NCBI GenBank assembly: GCA_010093605.1
Contig: MU004198.1
Coordinates: forward strand, 1,308,456-1,372,455
Direction of reading: 5' to 3'
Source of the DNA: Lophium mytilinum
Lineage: Eukaryota; Ascomycota; Dothideomycetes; Mytilinidiales; Mytilinidiaceae
Length of the DNA stretch: 64,000 nucleotides
The notes beneath the pieces were generated by a model, which had not been told where the DNA came from, did not search any database, and saw nothing but the letters and a program-made list of their open reading frames with translations. Position 1 is the stretch's first letter, and each line of letters begins with the position of its first letter. This document shows positions 1 through 9,913 of the stretch, piece after piece. The translations under genes were made by a program, and so were the position numbers.

Positions 1-88
1 CTCCACGGTCTTTTAAAGACTTAACAGGACCCAGGATTCTCTCCAATCACAGCCTCCACACAGTCCCCCAAGTCCCCAACCCCACTTC

Positions 89-1899
89 TCAAGCCCGCGA
101 CAGCACACTCGACCGCATCTTCCCATTCAAAATCTCACTCGGCACCAAACTCCTCGTACTCATCCGCACCTCCTCCCCAGGATGCTGCCGAAACACCGTC
201 GCAGTCGTCACTGTAGTGCTAGTATCGTGACGGTGGCGCTTCGTCGCAGTTCCCCGATTCCCACCCACGCCGACGCTAGCGCGCAGGTTCGCCACATTCT
301 TAGGAAGCAACGGAACCTCAGGGATCTGCGCCGCCTCGTCATCGGTGTCCATGTACACCGAGCCCTGCGTGCGGATCTGCTCGCGCAGCCGCTGCTCTTC
401 CACCCGTGAGGCCTGCTGGTCGACCCACGAGTCGATGGTGCGGAAACGAGGGACGGAGGACCGTGTCGTCGCGACGCTGTCGCGCGGTGGCGCTCGCCCG
501 GTGGGCGTGGGCATGGCGGATGATCTTGCCGCCGAGGCGGGGGTCTGTGGTGCCGCTGGGGTCTGCGGAGCCTGGCTGTTGGTCCAGCTGAAGCGGGAGA
601 TCATGGGCGGGGGCGCGAGACCCTGGGTCGGTCTGGGGCCTGGGTTGGAGGAGCTGCGGTTGAAGAGGAATTGCCGGAAGGATGGGGCGGGTTGGATGTT
701 TAATGGGGCAGGCATGGCGGCGGGTTCCGGGTACTGGAGGTCGGATGACATGTTGGAGAGGGAGCGGGTGTTGTGGGTTGATGCGCTTCGGCGCTGCGTC
801 TGGAGGGGGAGAACAGGGGATGAAGGGGTCTCGCTGATGTCCCGGTTATGTGAATTTGAGCGGGATGGGCGGGGCGGAGAGTCGAGGAGGAAGCTTCGCT
901 CTTGGCTCCGATTGCGGTTTGTGCTACTTTGCCTAGTGATGATGGGCTGGCGGTCGAAGCTTGTGTGGCGTTAGCAAACATGGCGTTGACTGAGAGATAG
1001 AAAAGAAATTTTTTAGTGTTGTAAGAATCTTGAAGATGAAGAGTCGTTCTTTTGGTACCACCGAATGATGCAAATCTCACGTGGATATCGGAAAATCAGG
1101 CTTCAATGCACTCACGTTTGTGTGTCGGAGAAGGGATTTTGGGAAGAATTTGAACCGGCCCGCCTAACAGTTGGACGAGGGGTGGTTGGCAGATCCTTCA
1201 TTGAAGGATTGTCGAATGGCGCAGTGCGACCCCAAGCATAAGCAGGTGTCGTCCAGTTCTGGGTTGCAGTTTGAGGCTCCTTTGGATTAGATCGTCTTCG
1301 AATCTTCATTCTCGTAAAGACATCACTAAATGTAAGGCCTCGCTTCTTCATAACGTAGAAAGCGAAGAAGAGTAAGATGACTACAATAGTCGCGCCTATC
1401 CGTTGTCAGCAGGGACCATGTTGATCGTTAGCTTGCCCGTACCAATTGACCCAGCGGCGATCAACAGATGTTCCGTAGTGGAAGATAGCCCGCCCTTGTG
1501 ACGTGGTGGTGGAGGCGGCGGTGGTAAGATGGTAACGAAAGTTTCGGTGGCAGGTTGCGCTCCCAGTCCCGTAATAGTTGGTTGAAGGGTCTGCACCATA
1601 GTCACACGTAACTAATCGAGTCAGCATTCCTCCACACCGAGTTTTAACGAGCCACTCCAACTTACACCGTGCTCTTCGCTATCATGCTTTTCGTCTCCTC
1701 CAACAGACGTCGTAATCGCCTTCTCTTTGTGAGTTGGGCTTGGCGCCTTGGTCGTTACTGGAGTCGGAGGTTCATCATCCTCATAATCGCTGTCCACCTC
1801 TTCTTCTGTCTCATCGTTCCGCGGTGTGATGAAGTCAGTAGTCACAGCATATCTAACCTTGTTGTTCGAGCTACGGCGCCTTGCAATGGGCATTTTCAC
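89..1899 (-). CDS. Single-pass membrane protein with acidic N-terminus and long basic cytosolic tail
   Basis: Four exons rebuilt on the minus strand: 1666-1899, 1443-1611, 1116-1395 and 89-932, giving 508 codons plus stop in one frame. The intron at 1396-1442 has GTACGG, a GCTAAC branch site and TAG; removing it joins a Ser/Thr/Pro-rich stretch to a hydrophobic helix (GATIVVILLFFAFYVMKKR, about residues 128-150). Residues 1-78 are charged with an acidic run (EEEVDSDYEDDE). After the helix comes a basic tail of about 350 residues rich in Ser, Pro and Arg, with motifs such as RRSASTHNTRSLSN. There is no signal peptide, so topology is inferred from the positive-inside rule. This layout recurs in uncharacterised Pezizomycotina proteins; I do not recognise a catalytic domain. 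The second acceptor (1612 versus one about 20 bases further on) is uncertain, as both keep frame. Confidence 0.72.
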
Positions 1900-3194
1900 G
1901 TCCGTTTACAAGGTTCGGAGGGTCGAAGAGGATATCGATCCGTCGATCAGGCGGCTCGCGGCTCAATTGACTCCACAAACAACATCTGATCGCGCAGTGG
2001 AGGGATGCTAAAGGACGCGGGTATAATGGGCAGTCCAGCACCAGTCAGGAGTAAAAGGTAGGAAAAGAAAATAGTGCGGAATTATTAGGCGTAGAGCAGA
2101 CCAGCTGCGGATGGAGACACTGAAGGGAAGAAAGAATGGACAAGTTTCGCTGGGCGAAGTCTTGGAGAAGCTGAGAAGCAGCGGGAGGGGGGCATATGAG
2201 GGCACGCATGAACAAAGTGGGCCATGAGTCGGCCATGGAGCCACCTAGGTTTGAAGCAATGGGGTAACTTGGACGTGCAGGCTGTAACCAAACAAGGCGC
2301 TTTTTGCAACCAAAGAAATGACAGCGTAACCACGAAAGGCAGCATCATTTACCGACAGCGCAGGTCAGCCAGAGTGCTTGCCTGCTTCGAGCGAGGTCTC
2401 ACGTCGCCAACATGAGGCGCGGTCGTTGCGTTGACTCGTCTGAAGCTAGCCCCTGGACCAGGGGCACCATCGCGTCTCAGAGCTGATGGAGGCTGTTTCA
2501 AGGCACGCATTCGTGGATGAAGGGGGCGCATCAAACAGCCAAGCCTCTGGATGTGGAGAGGCAGCGCGGCAGTTATCGAGATAGGTCACGGGAGTGCAGC
2601 ACCATGGTGTTGAGTGATGTTGTGGGGTTGGTGTCGTGGTGGTGGAGAATGATCTGCCAATGGGACGGCTAGAGATGCCGCCCGAACCAAGATTGGAAGA
2701 CGGCTCGGGACGGTTCTGCTGCTAAATCACTGCTGCGCCACTTTCATGAAGCCAAATACATGCCTACTCAGATAGGTATGACTATTTGTATTGCTTTCGT
2801 TTCTACCCGCTTGAACGCTCATTTAGAAATCGATTGCTAGGTGACACACGTGATACGAAGCTGGATTTCGCGAAAGATCGGCCTCACGTACGCGCTACTC
2901 CCTAGGTGAGCAATCCGGTCAACGCTAAGTGCTGTCTGTGCTTCAAAAGTGGTGTTATACGAAGTGGCCCCTGGGACATCTTCTATTCTGCCTAGCTGCT
3001 GATTTCTTCTTCTCTAGATCCCAACCTTATATCCACGACCTGAGCCTGAACGCTTCGACACTCATGACAAAGCAAATATGTGAATTGACTTAATGCTGGG
3101 CTAATCAGACAGGTTTTCAACCGTATATACAGTCTTACAAGTACTCGCTATGACTATACCGAAACTCCCGCTAAAGTGCTACAAAAAAAGACAA
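1900..3194. other. Intergenic, no gene seen
   Basis: About 1.3 kb between the membrane-protein gene and the stop of the acyltransferase gene. Open frames are short, on both strands, and lack recognisable domains or splice-joined extensions. It must hold the promoter of the gene to the left and the 3' end of the gene to the right. No repeat or RNA gene was seen. Confidence 0.5.
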
Positions 3195-4709
3195 TCATCT
3201 TGGCAACAATGACTCCATTTCCACGCTTCGTCCAGCCACAGGCGCCGCGCTGATCTGCTCATCCTTCTCGTCGTCATCCCTCTTCGGGGATATAGCTACT
3301 GGCTCGTCTTTCACGCCGCAGATAGTCTCCTCCAACCATTTCGTTGCAGATGCACAGCGCGGCTCGATTTTCTGTAGCCAGAAATGCGCCAACACGAAAA
3401 GTACTGCATAAAACACCGGCAGCAGAAGGAAGAACTTCAGCGCAGAGGGTATCGGAAACCTCTCATATTGCCTCACCACATTCCCCTTGTCGTCCTTTTC
3501 TTGGTACAAGGTTGGTGCTACGAAGGCGTAGAGTACCCAGTTTAGAAAGGAACGAAGCAGCGGCCCGTGAATGAGGTAGATTGGGAAGCTGTGGGCGCCG
3601 AGCCAGAGAAGAACCGGATGGGAGAATATCTGCTGCAGCTTCGCCGATAGGATGATGCTGAACACCAACAACGCGATAGCGATGGTGTAGAAGAAACTCT
3701 CGTACTCGGCTCCTTTAGGGAAGATGAGTTTGCCCAGAGTCCACAGCGCGTTTGACCAGGGTTGCCAAGAGGGTTTGTTGACCGGATAGCTTATCAGATA
3801 CCAGGCGAACACGACCATGAAGAACGGTGGGAGACGATAGACCAGGCGTCGATTAACAGAGAAGTTGATGATGCCTGGTATCATGGATACCTCGGTCAAG
3901 AGCGCGCCGCTGTAAATCGGCAATCCCATGTGGGCTGTCACACAAGTCAGGTTTGACCTTCCCAAATATGGTCGTACAACACTTACTGTCCTTCTTTGCC
4001 CAGGAAAACATGATCATAACAAAGAAGATGAGCATCCGATATCTGGCCGTTGCACGCACCGTCGCTAGGAGCAGCACGTAAAGAGCCAAGGACCCCTTCA
4101 AAAAGAAGATCATTGCCCACTGGTTCTTGTCTAACACATTCCTGCCCGTTGCCCAGGTGGTATAGATGGAAGACAAGAGTCTGCAGATGGCCCCTTGAAT
4201 AGAGGTACTCGGCAGTGGGCTTGTATCGACCATCCAAGCAGACTCCACCATGTTTCCGATCTTGTAACCCCCGGCTTCGCATATTATCCAACTGAAGAAC
4301 GTTGCGATCGTGCAAGGGAGTACAAGTCTGGCGGACCGACGGAAGCAAGAGCTTGCGAGGCCTGACAAGGCTGCATCGACGCGGCCAGCGCGCCCTTGCT
4401 TGATGGGTTTGATGGCATTGACGAAGCCGGTGAGAACGAGGAAGGTGATAACCCACGGAGAACCTTGCGCAAAGACTCTGATGAAGGGTAGGTTGTAAAA
4501 AGCGAGACGAGTGTCTTTGGTGCGCGTGGGATGGTCCAGCCATGCTACATACCCAAGCGTAAGATGCGAGGAAACGACGAAAAAGGCCGCTATTCCCCGT
4601 AGACCCTACAAAGTTGAAAGTTGGCAGAGTCCTTCGTAATGTGGTTCAGAAAACTTACATCGGCCCACTTGGTGTCTCGCAAAAGAGGCGCGAGTTTGAG
4701 TTCAATCAT
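3195..4709 (-). CDS. Acyltransferase 3 family integral membrane protein
   Basis: Exons 4659-4709, 3987-4605 and 3195-3934 give 469 residues. Splicing restores the family signature near the N-terminus: DGLRGIAAFFVVSSH (about residues 17-31) with the conserved His of acyltransferase-3 enzymes, which move acyl groups from a donor to a sugar, lipid or small-molecule acceptor at a membrane. About ten hydrophobic helices follow, and a late LGAHSFPIYLIHGP block matches the usual conserved region before the last helices. The C-terminus is charged and cytosolic in style (PKRDDDEKDEQ). Both introns are 52-53 bases with GTAAGT donors. The ATG at 4709 is the first in an open stretch; an upstream exon could add residues. 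Substrate cannot be told; fungal members are often annotated as O-acetyl/acyltransferases of secondary metabolism or glycans. Confidence 0.85.
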
Positions 4710-6464
4710 GTTGAGGAGGTAGTGAAGGATCCAAGGCAAGAATGCAAATTAAGAAGGGCGAGGCGAAACGCAAATGAAAGCAATGAGAGAAAACGGGAGA
4801 GCTAGGCGGGCATGGAGAACATGTGTTTCGTTGCTACAGCCGAGGTGGTGTTGCGGCGAGGCGTTTAGAAGAGAAGGCCTGGGCCTGTTGCAGTTGTGAG
4901 GGCAAAGGAAAAGTGAGGATGGAGAAGACTCGAGGGTGTCACATAATGTTGACAGATGTAAAGGATGTAAATTAGGCGTCAAGGGCCCAGTTTTGGAAAC
5001 GAAACAGAAGAACGTGCCTCAGCTGCAAACGCAGGCGTTCTGGGCGCTGCATCAGCAGATCGAGCCGTGTGCGGCGCCCTCATGCATGGCCAAGACTTTA
5101 GCTATCAGGAATCATCCTCCAGCCGGAGCTGAGCCGCCCACCGTGGAGTATGCAATCTGTCTAACGCTGGCTGAATGGTTGAGCAGGTCGCAATACCGGG
5201 CACGGGGGAATCCTCGAGTCTTGGCTTCTGGAGTTGAGTATGGGATCCGCATGAAATGTGGAGAAGCGCGTTTCAGTTTGCGTGTCCACAGGAACGCCCA
5301 TTTGCAGCTTCAGCGTCGCGAGTTCCAGTATGCACTGTATGGCGGTTGATGTGAGGGGAAGTATTGGGGCGTTTTGCTAGTCCTCCCAAGCGCAGGCTAG
5401 TGGTGGCACTAGAATCGCCGCCATGAGTGAGGATGTGTTGTCGCGAGAGTGGTATCGCACGTGACTTTGTTGCATTCCCCAAATAACACACCCTGCGTGT
5501 ATCTCATTGTTGCTACAAAGGGTGATTAGTCTCCATCATTTGAATCGTTATTGAGTCAGAATTTGCCAGCTGCTTCATCAGCAGATCATGGAGTCAAGTG
5601 GCCTTTTGCGGTGCAAGCCGTGCCTGCAAGTTTATTCGAAAGCGATGTTCCCATGCACATTTACGGACAGCTCAGTAGTCCGAGACCAATTTGTGGGTTG
5701 ATGGTTGACACACCAACACTCCATTACCATTGCTGATTGCGCTTCCAGTTGTCTGGGCAGCGCAGCCCCCTGACAGCCACTGTCCGCCTCCCGAAGGTCT
5801 GTGCTGCGCCACAAAAAACATGTGAATCTTTGCCCAGGGAATGCGAGGAAATGCGAACCGCTCGGCTGCATCTCAACCCCAACCTTGGACAGCCATGCAG
5901 ACGCCGCCCGTTACGTGCTTGCCGCCCGGGTTCTCGGCACCAGTCGGCCAGGCCCCGCCGAACGCCGTGGCGGAGCAGCCCATGTCATTGCCTCCCGAGG
6001 CCACCACGGCCGCCTCCAAGGCGACGACGATGCAGAATACGGCGCGAATCAGCCTCGAAAGCCATCTGCAGTGCGCCGAATCTTCCCAGCATTCGGTAAC
6101 CAGGAACCAGCACCCGTTCCTTGCATTTCATTAGCATTACAGCCTCTTCGTCGACATCCGAAGTCGGGCAAGAGTTCGTCGCGGGGCTGAGTTCAGCTAA
6201 ACAAGCGTGCTCCGCCGCAGTACGTAGTTTCTCCTCAGTCATCATCGTCAGGCGCTGGTGGGGTACGACGCCCGTATAAAGCAACCCCACCAACCTCTCC
6301 AACGCCACTCCATCATCCATCGCTCCATCACCAAAGCATTGTTCATCATCAGCATACCGGGTCTCTCATCGAACCCCAGCTCGTCACCCTCCATCAAACC
6401 TAAGCAATTGACGCTTCTTCGGACACCCTATTTTTAACTCCGCATCTCGTTTCCTACCACCACA
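4710..6464. other. Intergenic, promoter of the glycine-zipper gene at its right end
   Basis: About 1.75 kb with no gene I can support. Several overlapping frames of 80-130 codons lie at 5740-6320 on both strands, but none shows a domain or a consistent spliced extension. TATAAA at 6275-6280, followed by a C/T-rich leader up to the ATG at 6465, looks like a core promoter for the next gene. Confidence 0.45.
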
Positions 6465-7154
6465 ATGTCGGACCCATACAACCAGTACGGCGGCCAGTAT
6501 AACCAGTACGGCTCGCCCGCGCCTGGCCAGTATGGCCAGGGCTATCCTCAGCATGACCCATCGCAACAGCAAGGCGGATACGGGCAGGCTCCCTACGGCC
6601 AACACCAGGGTGGGCCGCCACAACAAGCATATCCTCAGAATCAGGGATATCCAGACCAGTATGGAGCGCCACAACAGCAAGGCTACGGGCCGCCAGCCCA
6701 AGGCGGTTTTCAGCACAGCCAGAGCCAGAGCCCCGCACCATACCAAGATCCCTACCAACAGCAGAACCAAGGGTAATCTATCTCCAACATTCAGTCTTCC
6801 TTGTAACCAAACTAATACATCAACTTCTGTAGCTACCAGCAATACCCTGGCGCTCAGGCTGCGAATCAATTCCCACAGCAGGGCGGCTATCAGAACAGCC
6901 AGGCGCCATACGACGCGAACAACCCCAACCAGTACGGCCAAGGCCACCAAGCCGGCGCATACGGTTCCACAGACCCCGGCGCGCAGCAAGAGGGTGACCG
7001 CGGCCTGATGGGCGCTCTCGGCGGCGGTGCGGCGGGGTACTTCGGTGGTAATAAGATGGGCGGCCATGGCATCATTGGCGCGCTCGCCGGTGCCGTCCTG
7101 GGAAGCAAGCTAGAGGACAAGCACAAGAAGCCCAAGAACAACGGCGGATACTAG
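6465..7154 (+). CDS. Glycine-zipper protein with Gln/Tyr/Gly-rich low-complexity N-terminus
   Basis: Two exons, 6465-6772 and 6833-7154, joined across a 60-base intron (GTAATC ... CTGTAG); product 209 residues. The first 150 residues are low complexity, dominated by Gln, Gly, Tyr and Pro with repeated QYG, GGYGQ and YPQ units, resembling prion-like or phase-separating segments. A C-terminal block (GLMGALGGGAAGYFGGNK, then GGHGIIGALAGAVLGSKLED) carries small-xxx-small spacing typical of the glycine-zipper 2TM/Rickettsia 17 kDa surface antigen family, and the protein ends in a Lys-rich tail. Fungi carry many such proteins; the role is unknown. TATAAA lies about 190 bases upstream. Membrane insertion versus self-assembly cannot be decided from sequence. 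Confidence 0.85.
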
Positions 7155-8503
7155 TGACGCAACCGCGCCCTCCAGAGCTGCTGTTTCCTTTCCTGTTATT
7201 TGGTTTCTGGCGTTTTGGCATGTATCCACATGATAAGATGGACGGATGGACGGTTGGGACGGCCAAGGAAATGGTAACCCCACAGCGAAAAGCCTATGAA
7301 TATCTTTGGTATTGGTAAATACAGTTAATCAATGCATGCAATCTAACGAAATGAAAAGTTGAGATGCGCGCTTGGAAGTTCCGTGCTGTGTTTGTTCATT
7401 AAGCCGTAGTCGCTTAAACCCCTTGAGAATCTCAATACCCATTGAGACACTCCAGATATTGGAACAGCGGTATCAATGTTCGGAGATTAGCAAACTGCTC
7501 TTAGAAACAGCGCGCCGTGCTCTAAGCGCTACCCTTGATCCTCTCGATCTTCACTAGGGCTAGCTCTTAGCCACGTTGTGTTTGAGAGCTCCAAAGCTCC
7601 TGTGACAACTCAAATTGATCGCCATCAAGGAGGCAACCTCCGACGCCCGCTCGTGTCGCGGACAGTTGCCCTCCCATATGTCAGAGCAATACCTGCCGAT
7701 GGTCAGGCCAACTCCTGCGTATCTCAATTTCCAAGAACTCTAGAGTTTCCCCAAGGGTAGACACTATTCGGTAAAACAGTCCTCTACTAATCCCTTCTGC
7801 TTTTGATTTCTTGCTCCTAACCCAGGAACTAAAGGATCCTCATTGTTTCGTATCGTTAGTGGGTACGACGGGCCGCTTCACAAGCTAGATCGATCTATAT
7901 TCTAAAGGTTACTGCACCTAATGTTTTTGCTTCCGATTTACAAACTACAAGTTTTAACACTCTTAGAATACGTTAGTAAATATGTCAGGCGGTTTTGTAT
8001 TTCACAAGAACGTTTGTTTTGCCAATATCATCAATGCAAGTAGTGGATTAGTGCTATTTAAGAACAGTCTAGCGTCATCCTCCGAACTCAACCTCACACC
8101 CTCATCATCTCCCAAGTCCATCATCAAACCCAACCTCCCCGTCTCTCTTCATCTTCTCCAAAATTGCACAGCCCCGAACCCAGCCGCCCTCGGCGTCGCA
8201 CGAAACACTGTCACAGCTCTCCGCCGACCACCAAGCCTTCCTTCCACGCAATCCTCTTGAAACACGAAACAGGACACAAATCCTAGACCCGCTCAGCAAT
8301 CCTTCAACCGCCGATCGCGCCTCCGACGAAAAGTAGACACGTAGGCTCTCCACGTGGCATCTACACTCCTAGCATTCATTTCTAGCAGCGTTCACAGCAA
8401 TTAGCAGCGTAGCGAAACAGCACATGTTCAACCGTGCAGAATATGTGATTGAATTCTGTAGACTGGTCGGCTAGCTAGTAGGTAGGAGAAGCCTTCCCAG
8501 AAA
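7155..8503. other. Intergenic, relatively AT-rich, no gene seen
   Basis: About 1.35 kb between the glycine-zipper gene and the coiled-coil gene on the other strand. Frames are short and interrupted, with no domain, clear repeat or RNA gene. Both flanking genes end here, so it is a convergent 3' region. Confidence 0.5.
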
Positions 8504-9035
8504 TCAATGTTTCTCAAACTTCTCCGCCTGCAAAATCTTCATGCGGTCTTGCATGAGCTTGAGCTCTTCGGGAGTGGGCATAGCAGCGCGTAGCTCCTTT
8601 TGCTCCGCGGCTAGTTCTTTCGTCTCCGCTTCTAGCTTCGATATTCGCGCTTCTAGTTCTTGGTATACTTGATTACGTGTTAGTGAATGGCGCCGTGAGT
8701 TATGGAATGTTTTTGAAGCCGTGAAGCAGCCCTTCTAGGATGGGCTATATGAGGTAAATACCAGTGAGAACTAACCTCCGGGATCGACGTTCTCGCCCTC
8801 CTTGGCCGGGGAAGCAGACGAATCGGCGGGGGGAGGCACATCCTCCATGGTGGCGTCGGATGCGGCGGTGGGTTTGCCATGGTCAGGACCACCGTGATGG
8901 TGACCACTCTGGCCGCCGCGAGCGCGAGTGTCCGTCTGAGTTTGCTGGAGGAGTCAGCATTGGCCTGAAGAGCGCAGCTAGAGTATGAGCTTGTAAGGTG
9001 TAGAAAGATTGGCTGCTTACCTTTTTATCGGCCAG
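8504..9035 (-). CDS. Small coiled-coil protein, start codon unresolved
   Basis: Three exons are supported: 8504-8667, 8776-8944 and one ending at 9021. The introns have GTTAGT/ACTAAC/AAG and GTAAGC/GCTGAC/CAG signals. The spliced product reads ...ADKK|QTQTDTRARGGQSGHHHGG...NVDPG|VYQELEARISKLEAE and ends EKFEKH. A heptad-rich helix of about 55 residues (LEARISKLEAETKELAAEQ, then ELRAAMPTPEELKLMQDRMK) forms the C-terminal half; the middle is disordered with a short His run. In the first exon the frame stays open upstream for about 30 codons without an ATG, so the true start is a further exon, a non-AUG codon (a CTG precedes ADKK) or the internal ATG at 8848, which would give 78 residues. The family is not recognised. 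The outer boundary given is only nominal. Confidence 0.5.
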
Positions 9036-9042
9036 GGTTGGG

Positions 9043-9240
9043 GTGATGTTGATGTTGATGGTGATGGTGATGGTGATGTTGCTAACGGGGAGGGCAATCC
9101 AAAGAGAACCGGCCCATATGAGTCCTCATCCTCCTCCTCATCCTCCTCATCCTCCTCCTCCTCACCCTCCTACCCACCCCTCACCTCACTCCCCTCCTTA
9201 CTCCCCTCCTCACCCTCTATCGACCGCGACCACTCCTCCT
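9043..9240 (+). repeat. Simple-sequence tracts (GATGTT/GATGGT, then CTC/CAT-rich)
   Basis: A GATG-based hexanucleotide-like run at 9043-9085, then a pyrimidine tract of CCTCCT and CCTCAT units at about 9125-9240. They create long artificial frames on both strands. The first tract overlaps the proposed upstream part of exon 1 of the coiled-coil gene, where it would read Ile-Asn/Ile-Thr repeats, an argument against that part being coding. Confidence 0.8.
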
Positions 9241-9275
9241 CACCGCCCGCCACCGAAAGCTCTTCAAACGGGGGG

Positions 9276-9484
9276 CCAGTCCCGAACCAAAGGGGCCGGA
9301 GAAAGCCCTCCTCTGCCTCTCCCTATCCTCCCTCTCCTCCCAAATCACCGCGTGCTCCTACCTAAGCTCAGCCAAGCCAGCTACCGGGCCAGTCCCGAAA
9401 CGAACGAGCCTCTGCCTCTCCCTCTCTTCCTTCTCCTCCCAAATCACCGCCATCTGCTCCCTCAGCTCAGCCAAGCCAGTTACC
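9276..9484 (+). repeat. Diverged tandem duplication, about 100 bp per copy
   Basis: Copy A 9276-9381 and copy B 9389-9484 share, in order, CCAGTCCCGAA, CCTCTGCCTCTCCCT, CCTCCCAAATCACCG and CTCAGCCAAGCCAG. Read on the minus strand both give a similar peptide (GLAEL-R, AVIWEE, ERERQR), but copy A has a TAG where copy B has a sense codon. This looks like a relic of a repeated coding unit. Confidence 0.75.
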
Positions 9485-9913
9485 GCAACCCGAAGCCCTC
9501 CAACGATGTGGGGCTGGGGGTAAAAAAATCGCATCGAACAGATGAAGAAGAGGAAATGGCGGCGGGCCCGCGGGCCAGATACGCCGCCGTGGCGGTCATG
9601 ACTGCGAGCGACGGGAACAAATAGGGGCACGCAGCGTATGAGAGATAATTCGAAAAAAGATTCCTCGGAATTTCTTCTCTTAACTCATGCGTATCATCTC
9701 GGAAAACAGTTTTCCAGGCACATGTCAAAGTGGATGGAGGCTGAAGGCAGAGAAGTTTAGGCAACACTGAGTCCCGAGAAGGCTCTTACATACTAGTACC
9801 AAAAAGCATAGAGGAAGACCTATAAGGGGGTACCCGAAGCAGCGACAGACCAAAATATCAAGACTTACGGTCTAATACTGTACACCTCCTCTTCCAGCCA
9901 ATTGCACATCCCC

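Larger units (their letters stand above)
9022..9913. other. Intergenic with simple repeats and a tandem duplication
   Basis: Stretch between the coiled-coil gene and the end of TRM3, both on the minus strand. It holds a GATGTT/GATGGT run, a CTC-rich tract and a diverged duplication of about 100 bases (listed separately). Long open frames here follow from base composition and show no domain. Confidence 0.5.

Noticed and set aside
345-974. 209-codon plus-strand frame
   Set aside because: Lies antisense to the last exon of the membrane-protein gene, which is supported by four consistent splice joins.
5985-6320. 111-codon minus-strand frame upstream of the glycine-zipper gene
   Set aside because: Overlaps the likely promoter and TATA box of that gene; no domain or splice-consistent extension.
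6384-7067. 227-codon hydrophobic minus-strand frame, seemingly a membrane protein
   Set aside because: Antisense of the Gln/Gly-rich glycine-zipper gene; Leu/Val-rich only because CAG/CAA read backwards give CTG/TTG.
9043-9624. 193-codon plus-strand frame with Met and Pro/His repeats
   Set aside because: Translation of simple-sequence repeats; other frames are equally open.
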